A stretch of 64,000 nt of DNA, taken from Trichoplax sp. H2. Lineage: Eukaryota > Placozoa > Uniplacotomia > Trichoplacea. Below are positions 56,509 through 64,000 of this stretch, in pieces. The notes beneath the pieces were generated by a model, which ran no database searches, was not told the origin of the DNA, and saw only the letters and a list, made by a program, of their open reading frames with translations. The translations under genes and the position numbers were made by a program. The stretch covers positions 1 through 64,000 of the forward strand of contig NOWV01000017.1 in NCBI GenBank assembly GCA_003344405.1, in the 5' to 3' direction. Each line of letters starts with the position of its first letter. The first letter of the stretch is position 1.

Positions 56509-58974
56509 AACATTATTTTATAATATTTACTACTGATAGAAGTGTCAGTATGCACCTGATCATTCTGATAGCTCTATAATTTTTAATTAGTTGTGCAGTA
56601 TAGAAATTAAGAATTTCATTTGATGCTATACCTAGGACAATGACTTCTCTAGAGTTTTTCTCTTAGAAGCCCCTGCCTAGGACAGTAAAATATATCAATC
56701 ATCTTCTACCAGTACAGTATGAATTAATCCTACGAATTTATTTTGTCATACTCTTTACTGAATATAAGATCATCTTTGATTTGAACCTTGCTTGACTACC
56801 GACTAATCAATTACAATTTCTTGTCCTTGTTATTGATAGTGCTATATTCAAACAATAAACTAAGTTATTGCAATCAAGCCTTATAAAGGCAGGTATATTT
56901 AACTTTGCTATCTGTAGCATTGTAGCTTATAGATTTTCAGTTTTATTGCTCATTATCATCCAGAAACATCAAATATCATCAATATACTTTATAATTTACA
57001 AGTTATTCTTTAATTAATGGACCGTGCAGAGATGAGTCACAAGCTGGCTGCTTGTCAACTATGAAGCGTGGTGCCCTTGGCAACGCGATGAACGCTCATA
57101 CTAATGTACTGGAATAAGTTGACATTGGACTTGTGTAGTGTTACTTATAATACTGTACAGTACTATATAATACTGTACTGTATAGTATAATTATATTATT
57201 GTACGGTACTGTACCCGAAAGCTAACGAACTTATCGTACCATATACTGTAGAGCAGTGTACCCACCACAGTACAGTACAGTACGGTATATTGTATGAACC
57301 AGGGATTATCCTGAAAGCCATAGAGGCAAACAGTCCGTTTGTGATTTTTGACATAATATTTAAATAAAGTAAATACGATAGTATGAAGAGCTAATTCTTT
57401 TACTTAGCTGTAAATTTGAGGGAAAAGACGACTATTACTGAATAGAAGGGCTTGATTCTTAACATAATATTTTCCCCCTCCGCGTCCTCGTAATAAACGA
57501 GGTATAAAATCTTTGCAGTTTTTCATGGAATCATGTTTAAAACTTGCGTCGACAGCCGCCGGTTTACATATAGTAATATATTATCACGCATTGATCTTAT
57601 AGTAAAGATATTGTGTATACCTATGAAAGAACCATAATTATTTAGGGTTACGGGCATTTATAAGCTTGCTCCAATAAAATAATATATAATTAATTGATTA
57701 CTCACAGTAGGTAGGTTTCAGTAAAAGTGTGGGATCATGCAGTTTTTATTACTATATTCTTATAAAGACATACAGTGCATACTTATTAAATATAATTATC
57801 TAAACAGAAACTGAGTACTGTACTAACTAGTACTAACTGTACAATCTACGCTTACAGTACTATACCTACCATGGACACTACACTAAAATTCGTAATCTAG
57901 GCGATGATAATATAATTATGAAAGGTACAGAGTACTGTAGATAATTTGTATTGCTGTAACATTATACAGTAATTATTAGTAAAATACGAAAGTTTAACTC
58001 AAGACTACGATAAAAAAACGACTTCCATACTTTTAATCGTTTCCATTTATCTATGTATCGTTATGTCATGGACCACTAAACTCACCTGTGAATTTAGTAG
58101 TCCATAGTTACGTACATTGATTTATGTACGATTATTATGCATGCACCATCACACAGTCAAATATATCTCCCTTAGGCTTGAGTATAACGTGCTCTTTATT
58201 TCATGCATATTATTCTTCTCGCCCAGCTAATGATAGAATCGTATTTTAAAGCAGCCAATTAGATAGATATAGATAGATTTAATTATCTAAATAAAAACAG
58301 GCTACAATACTGTACAGTACTGAACAATGTAATGGAGCATGACTGCAGATATTATATACTGCACTACGTTATATTTGTTAGATTGTACGATGTAATACTA
58401 TATATAAATTCACTGTTATACAAACTTGTAATTATAACGCGTTGTAAGTGTGAACGGCGTACGTATATAAGCCGCCGCTTTTCAATACAATAAAGAGAGA
58501 ATAGGAGTTAGTAGGTAGCAGTTATAGTTTTGCAATAACTTCAACTACTCGTACAATCTCTTGTCTCCCATGCTAATCGAGAGTAGTACGAAGAGCTTCA
58601 ATACGGTTGACAACTAGTATTAACTGTAGATAGTCTCACCGTCTCTAAGGTCTTTACTGTACAGTACAGGGTGTGTGGAAAGTCATTTGAGATTTCTAAG
58701 TGTAATATCAGGATATTTTCCAATGATTTTCCACACATTTTTGTTGTAATCGCAAAGAGTAAAGCTTATCATTTTTCATAGTAATAGCTGTGTACAGTAC
58801 GTAGAGCATACTGTGCACTGCGTACTGTACACTGTACACTGTACAGTAGACCATCAGGCCATACATGGATCCGACTACTGCTTAGTGGAGGCTACATCAT
58901 TTACAGTAAGCTCGTGCAGTTATTATTTTCGGTCATTTCAGTCAGTTCTGTACCAGGAAATCCAGAATGTAGCG
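56509..58974. other. Intergenic with repeat clusters and a MITE-like element
   Basis: No protein gene recognised in about 2.5 kb. Contains GTAC-type repeat clusters at about 57137-57290 and 58790-58860, a hairpin at 57486-57503 (CCTCGT / ACGAGG), an imperfect 13-bp inverted repeat at 58068-58105 and the inverted-repeat element at 58672-58737. Confidence 0.6.
58672..58737. mobile_element. 66-bp MITE-like inverted-repeat element
   Basis: TGTGTGGAAAGTCATT (58672-58687) pairs with AATGATTTTCCACACA (58722-58737), 15 of 16 positions complementary, around a 34-nt AT-rich centre. Terminal inverted repeats of this style occur in non-autonomous Tc1/mariner elements. There is no transposase, and a target-site duplication is not clear because the left flank is GTAC repeat. 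Confidence 0.4.
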
Positions 58975-60054
58975 ATGGAAACTGATCGAAGAACACGCAA
59001 TCGAAAAATTTTCGGTTATATAGCTGTAGGTACATGCGGCGCCATAGCTACAGCTGTCTGCATGATAAGCTGGCCTTTTATAACACCAGCTTTCCGCCGA
59101 TACTGTTTGCCTTACGTTCCAGCAACAACTGAGCAGGTCTCTATCGTACTCAAGTTATGTCGTCCCGGTCGCCTAGTAGACCTTGGTAGTGGCGATGGCC
59201 GAATTGTAAGCTCTAATGTTAATTGTTCAGTTTACAGTAGTTTACCAATTTTAAAGCGGCTTAAACTTCAGTGACCAATAAGCAATTAAGCATTTATCCT
59301 ACATCTAAACGAGAATCAAATCATATCGATAACGAACTAAATTGGCGTTGCAGGTTATAGCAGCAGCTCGCGAAGGACACCAAGCATTTGGATATGAGTT
59401 AAACCGGTGGCTAGTGTTATATTCTAAAATTAAAGCGAGAATGGAGGGTATGCACACTAAAACCTTATTTCGTACTGCAGATTTATGGAAGGTAAATGTT
59501 TATACTGCATTCTGCTCCGTTATCGTTTCGTTACCTACCTGGATTAAATTTTCATTGTTATGATTATGATCTGTAATGTTTGCAACTCTTTATTTTGAAT
59601 TCAGATAGATTTATCGACATACGACAACATTGTCATATTTGGCGTTCCCAGTATGGTAGGAATCACTACGAAAAATTCTAGTATCCATAAACTAATATAT
59701 GTACCAAGTTGTGCAATCATTTACTTGCTTATCATTATAGATTTCCAACAATTTGCTTTTATACTTAATACAAGACAGCGAAATCATCTTACTATATTAT
59801 TAAATATTACATGTGATATCACTACTCTATAATTTCTTATTTAATTTTGGTAGATGAAAGATTTAGAGAAAAAAATCAAGTCTGAGATGCACCCTAGAAG
59901 CCATGTAATAGCATGTAGATTCTGTTTTCCCTCGTGGGATCCGGTAGATATTATAGAAGGGGATAGCTGCACAGCTTGGTTATACAAAAGTAAAAGATGT
60001 AAAGATGATGTAAAAAGTAAAGTAAAAGATGACAGCAAAAAATTATGTGATTGA
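58975..60054 (+). CDS. ATPSCKMT: ATPSCKMT/FAM173-type mitochondrial lysine methyltransferase
   Basis: Seven-beta-strand SAM-dependent methyltransferase of the FAM173 family. ATPSCKMT (FAM173B) trimethylates a lysine of the ATP synthase c subunit and ANTKMT (FAM173A) acts on the adenine nucleotide translocase, both in mitochondria. Four exons: 58975-59205, 59354-59491, 59605-59655, 59854-60054, 206 aa (human ATPSCKMT 233). An N-terminal hydrophobic segment ([18 protein letters not shown]) serves as membrane anchor/targeting. It is followed by [12 protein letters not shown], the SAM-binding [47 protein letters not shown] and [14 protein letters not shown]. The tail is Lys/Asp-rich. The start at 58975 was chosen because the longer frame upstream runs into GTAC repeats. 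Similarity reads closer to FAM173B than FAM173A, by eye only. Confidence 0.9.
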
Positions 60055-61458
60055 GAATATTTTTGCCGTTTGGTATAGTGCAGTACTAAGATTATTGCAA
60101 CTCACTCTAACAAAATTGTCTGACTATACAAATCTGATATAAATAATGCATCTAGGTCCGTAGATATTATCCGAAGATCGAATTTATGAAATATGGTCAG
60201 AACTAAATGTGATTCGCCTTAATAATATCTATATAATTATCTTACTCCTATAATAGTCGGCTATCAGAACTGAAGTATGTGGTAGTTCTGGCTGCTACGT
60301 ATTTTGGTAAAAGTGTCAGCAAACATTGCTACAACTAAATATTTCATGCTGTAGATAACTTTTTCGTATACAGTATTGCCGTACTCGAAATTATAACATA
60401 CGCAAAAATTACGCATCCATGTCAATTGCATCACTAAAATTAAAGATTCTTGCCATATCTTAATAATTAACTGTACACTAAATTAATTAATATTTAAATT
60501 TTGAGTAAGTACAGGACATCAATACGTATAATTGAAATAAAATTGATACGACCCTATTGATGTCTTAAATTTTACTATTGCCTCTAAAATATGATCGTAA
60601 TTGTTATCAAAAATACATAATCCAGCATACTAATCTTATTTTACTATGTTGTACAATACGTATCTGAATATCATATGATTGGTTAATCGCAAGATACAAA
60701 TTACTTGTCGAAAGAAGTTACCTATTCTTTATTAACGTATCTACAGAATGAATCCTATGCGACTAGATTAAAATGTTGTATACCAAAAAATGTTTGATAA
60801 TAATCTGGCAATGGCTGGCTACATATACTATTAATCAAGAACTGTCATCAGCGAATAAGAATAACGCATCCAGTGAAGCCAACTTAAATACAAAAATTGT
60901 GCATAAAAATATTACTTAAGACCTTTAAATTCAAGCTGTCTCAAATTATTCTTATTTAGTTGAAGCCTCATTCTTTCAGTTTTACCCTTTATAGTTAATA
61001 AAGCCTATTCATTGCTACTCTTATCTTAGACTAACGTACTATTACCAGCCAATTAAATGTCAACAAATTTTCAGCTGGATCATTCGATGGCCATACATTA
61101 TTCAGTATATAAAACATATCATTCGTGCCTTAATACGTACATTACTTAGTAATTAAATTATACGCCTATGTGAAAATAGGACTTGGGTATCCAATTTTAT
61201 ATTTTTGTATACAGTACTGCATTGATCGCGGTTGCTGTACCTATTAAAAATAGCTATATTCTTAACATCTCAAACGCTGCTAAGTCTAAATATGATCAAT
61301 TAAACTCGTACGTTTTCACCGCTATAGTGCGCTTCCATAGTATTCTCTCCCTAACGGCCATCAATTTTAAATGTCAGACATGTTCTATGTAAGCAAAATA
61401 TATAATTTACAAGTATATTATATAATGCATAATGGACGCATATTTATGTGTATACTAG
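60055..61458. other. Intergenic region
   Basis: About 1.4 kb of AT-rich sequence without a recognised gene. A 69-codon plus-strand frame at 61183-61392 has no supporting feature. Confidence 0.55.
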
Positions 61459-61794
61459 CTATTCTTTATTAATATCGCTTGGTACAGTAATTCCTTTGCC
61501 CACAAAGAGGAACCACGCGTTCTAAATAAACCAATTAATCTTCAATAACTGACTTATTTAGCAGTACATGATTATATTGATCATTAACCGTTGTCAATAT
61601 ACTGCAACAAGTACTCTGTAATAAGTATTCCTGTGTCGATAAGAATACTTTCTGACCTCTATCAGTTTCAGCTTCGAAAGACTTTTAACAGCAGCATAAT
61701 CGGTTCTAATTGCTGTACCCGCCGCCGGCAATTGAATGTGGTGATTCCCGTCGTTCCATTCGGTCTTTAGTGTAAAAGCTATTCCGGGAGGACG
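61459..61794 (-). CDS. 3' end of an unidentified gene
   Basis: Two candidate exons, 61794-61657 and 61521-61459, join in phase across a 135-nt GT-AG intron and end with a TAG. The encoded sequence includes RPPGIAFTLKTEWNDGNHHI, QLPAAGTAIRTDYAAVKSL and WFLFVGKGITVPSDINKE, which looks like a conserved globular protein. I could not name the family. The 5' boundary is unsure: upstream there is a TGA in frame, and the only nearby ATG codons are in another frame. The gene is divergent from LZTFL1, with about 315 bp between them. Confidence 0.5.
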
Positions 61795-62108
61795 CTTGCG
61801 CAATCATTGCTTTCATAGGCATTTTTTAACCGTATCTTAGAGATAACTTACAGTTAGTAGCCATAATCGGTTGGTTATATGTTCATAGTTATATCATAAT
61901 TCAGAGAAGATCATAGAGTAATTCTATATCATACTTTACACTATATCCCTTCGATAATAGAAAAAATTCATCAATTTTACTTTACTTAATTCTATCAATA
62001 AGGGATAAATTGGATATTTTTCCTCCTTTCGTTAACGTTGTTTAACACAAACTACGGTATTCCATCATTATACGAGATACAAGCATTATTACTCGCAATT
62101 CAAAAAAT

Positions 62109-63970
62109 ATGGTAAGTTGAATCATTTTCTTTCCTTCTTTACGATTAACTATTGAAGTATTTCGATTGATTGGCTAGCTTACCGCAAATCTTATATCAAT
62201 GTAGCTCAGTACAGTATGATGTTAAAGCCAATACAAATATGTTGCGTTGTCGATGACACAATTATACCTACAATTTTGACGATTCTGGACGTTTATGCAC
62301 TAGATGAATCCATTAGATTATACTCTAAATTGTATTATTTTGACACGATTGTAAATCTAGTATGGCTAAAATGCCTTTATTTGCATCTAATGTATAAAAT
62401 AGCGCTATAATTAATTTTTATACTAGCTATGAGAAGCATGAAATGTGAGTTTGCAGTCATGAAAAATTCAACTCGATTAGCATTATTCAATTAAAGCAAC
62501 AGAAGCGGATTATTTTGACCGTTACAAAGTAAATATCTCGACGCATTGATATTATTTACTAGGTTTAAAGCATCGACGAATGCAGTATATCGGTTTCCTT
62601 ACCTAAGATGAATATTTAACAATTACGTGTTATATTGATAGCCGCAAACAAGCCATTTTCTAAAAACTCATTTTTATGTCTATCTACAGTATCCATCGCA
62701 CTCATCGCTGTCATCGATCATTGTCATTTTAACTAGATATTTACAGTACTCACTTTTTTATCAAGAGTATAGTGGATACGGTGAAGAACAATATGTGGTA
62801 TGCTGTATCGATACTCTAGATAAAAATTGTTTTATGAATCAGCTCTGAATAAAATATTACCGATCGACGAATGATTGCGTTAAGCGTGTTAAAATATTAT
62901 CGCATGTTTTTATTATCAACATTACTGATAAATATTAAGTTCAAGCAGTCTATTCCATCGCATCCATACAATCCCTATTTCATCGTACTTATACTATTTC
63001 TATTACAGCCTAATACAAGTATCATTCAAAATCCTTTTTATTTGTAACTTAATTTAATACCACACGCCTGCATGAAATGAATGTTTCGCCACTTACATAT
63101 TCTGGGAAGCTACGTAAATTTTACTTCTATTACAGTTTAACGTATCTATGGACTATAAATAAAAGTTAATTATGGCATACTTGAATGAATTGTTTCTTAT
63201 AGGCTTCTGATACCGGCTTAAATGAAATTCATCAACAAACAATTGTTAATTACTTACGATTTGCAAAATTCAAGCGTTCTCAGCAGTTACGTGCAGTAGA
63301 TGCTTGCGTAAACGATTTAAAAGATAGCAGGTATGATCTAATGAATTATAAGTACGAAAGAGTTCTACACCATTAACTATCCTGTAGGCCAAGATTAAAA
63401 TATATTACAATAAAATTTTTAACGATTGAAATACGATAGACTCAATGAAGATACCTATACCAACGATGAAGTCAGCGAAATTATGGATGAATTACGATCG
63501 GTTTTGAAAGGTGATGTTGAAACCGAACTCCTCAATGTATCTCATACCAACGCTCTACTACTACAACAACTCTTTCATCAAGCGGAAAAGTGGCACTTGA
63601 AATTACAGGCTGATATATCACAATTAGAAAACAGGTGCAGATAATTAACACTAAGATATCTGTGCGATTAATGCATTGCATAAGCCGGTTTTTATAAATC
63701 TATTTTAATAACTATGCTCATGACTAGAGAGCTTCTAGAAGAAATTGCTAGGTTTGAAGAGGAAGAAGCTGCTAGCAACATGTCCAAGCAGGTGATTAGG
63801 ATAAATAAGACTTTAAAATAAAAATAGCTAGAAAATAAACATTTTTACTGTTATGATGGCGGTATACTCGAATATTATCGCCTGTCTAGGGTATGTCTGG
63901 ATCATTATCAGGAAAGACCTCAAAGTTACAACCTTTAAATGAAGGTGGTGGAGCAGCTTTGCTGCATATG
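62109..63970 (+). CDS. LZTFL1: LZTFL1, leucine zipper transcription factor-like 1 (5' part, runs off window)
   Basis: Orthologue of LZTFL1 (BBS17), the coiled-coil cytoplasmic regulator of BBSome entry into cilia. Exons traced: a possible first coding exon holding only the ATG (62109-62111, donor GTAAGT), then 63203-63330, 63440-63634, 63728-63791, 63890-63970. The gene continues beyond 64000. The protein reads GLNEIHQQTIVNYLRFAKFK, VDACVNDLKDSR, DTYTNDEVSEIMDELRSV, LLLQQLFHQAEKWHLKLQAD, ISQLENRELLEEIARFEEE and LQPLNEGGGAALLHM. These match human LZTFL1 in order (GLNEHHQNEVINYMRFA, QLFAQAEKWYLKLQTD, LAPLNEGGTAELL). The downstream coiled coil is outside the window. The single-codon first exon is inferred from phase and is the weakest part. 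Confidence 0.92.
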
Positions 63971-64000
63971 GTTAGATTTACGCATTTGTATAACTACTTA

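Noticed and set aside
58813-58974. Upstream extension of the ATPSCKMT reading frame
   Set aside because: The extra 54 codons begin in GTAC repeats and have no family similarity; the ATG at 58975 fits the known N-terminal layout.

Overview
The window is eukaryotic and animal. It is strongly AT-rich, its genes are cut by many short GT-AG introns (roughly 35 to 150 nt for most), and all recognisable genes have clear metazoan orthologues: SMURF, DAGLB, TELO2, TMEM186, SIRT7, KDELR, ATPSCKMT and LZTFL1. Gene density, intron size and gene content fit a compact early-branching animal genome, and I suspect a placozoan such as Trichoplax or Hoilungia. That assignment is inference. I rebuilt gene models by hand from splice signals, reading phase and family alignment from memory. 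For every complete model the exon lengths sum to a multiple of three.

Layout: 1-1250 is a dense field of TACTGTAC/GTACAGTAC palindromic repeats. It holds a 20-N assembly gap flanked by two copies of a ~450-bp unit whose central ~140 bp is inverted in one copy. At 2531-8245 (+) is a SMURF-type C2-WW-HECT ubiquitin ligase with a single, degenerate WW domain. From 9613 to 35971 come three full-length DAGLB-like diacylglycerol lipase paralogues in orientation -,+,-, with nearly identical 13-14 exon structures and intact catalytic Ser and Asp residues. TELO2 (+, 24 exons, 36565-41978) starts head-to-head with the third lipase. TMEM186 (-) follows, with a 111-codon ORF just upstream on the same strand. 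Then come SIRT7 (+, 44530-48154) and a 212-residue KDEL receptor (-, 48910-52246). The receptor's 2.3-kb first intron carries a candidate four-TM gene on the same strand and a 43-codon single-TM ORF on the other.

The last third is sparser. It holds a C-terminal fragment ending in DDEL (-, ~53.8-54.0 kb), a short unassigned protein gene (+, 55360-56508), ATPSCKMT (+, 58975-60054), an unidentified two-exon 3' end (-, 61459-61794) and the 5' half of LZTFL1 (+, from 62109), which runs off the window.

The genes do not form one pathway. The most coherent unit is the DAGL cluster, which would supply several enzymes making 2-arachidonoylglycerol-type monoacylglycerols. No tRNA, rRNA, CRISPR or intact transposon was recognised. 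One short inverted-repeat element resembling a MITE and several hairpins are noted.
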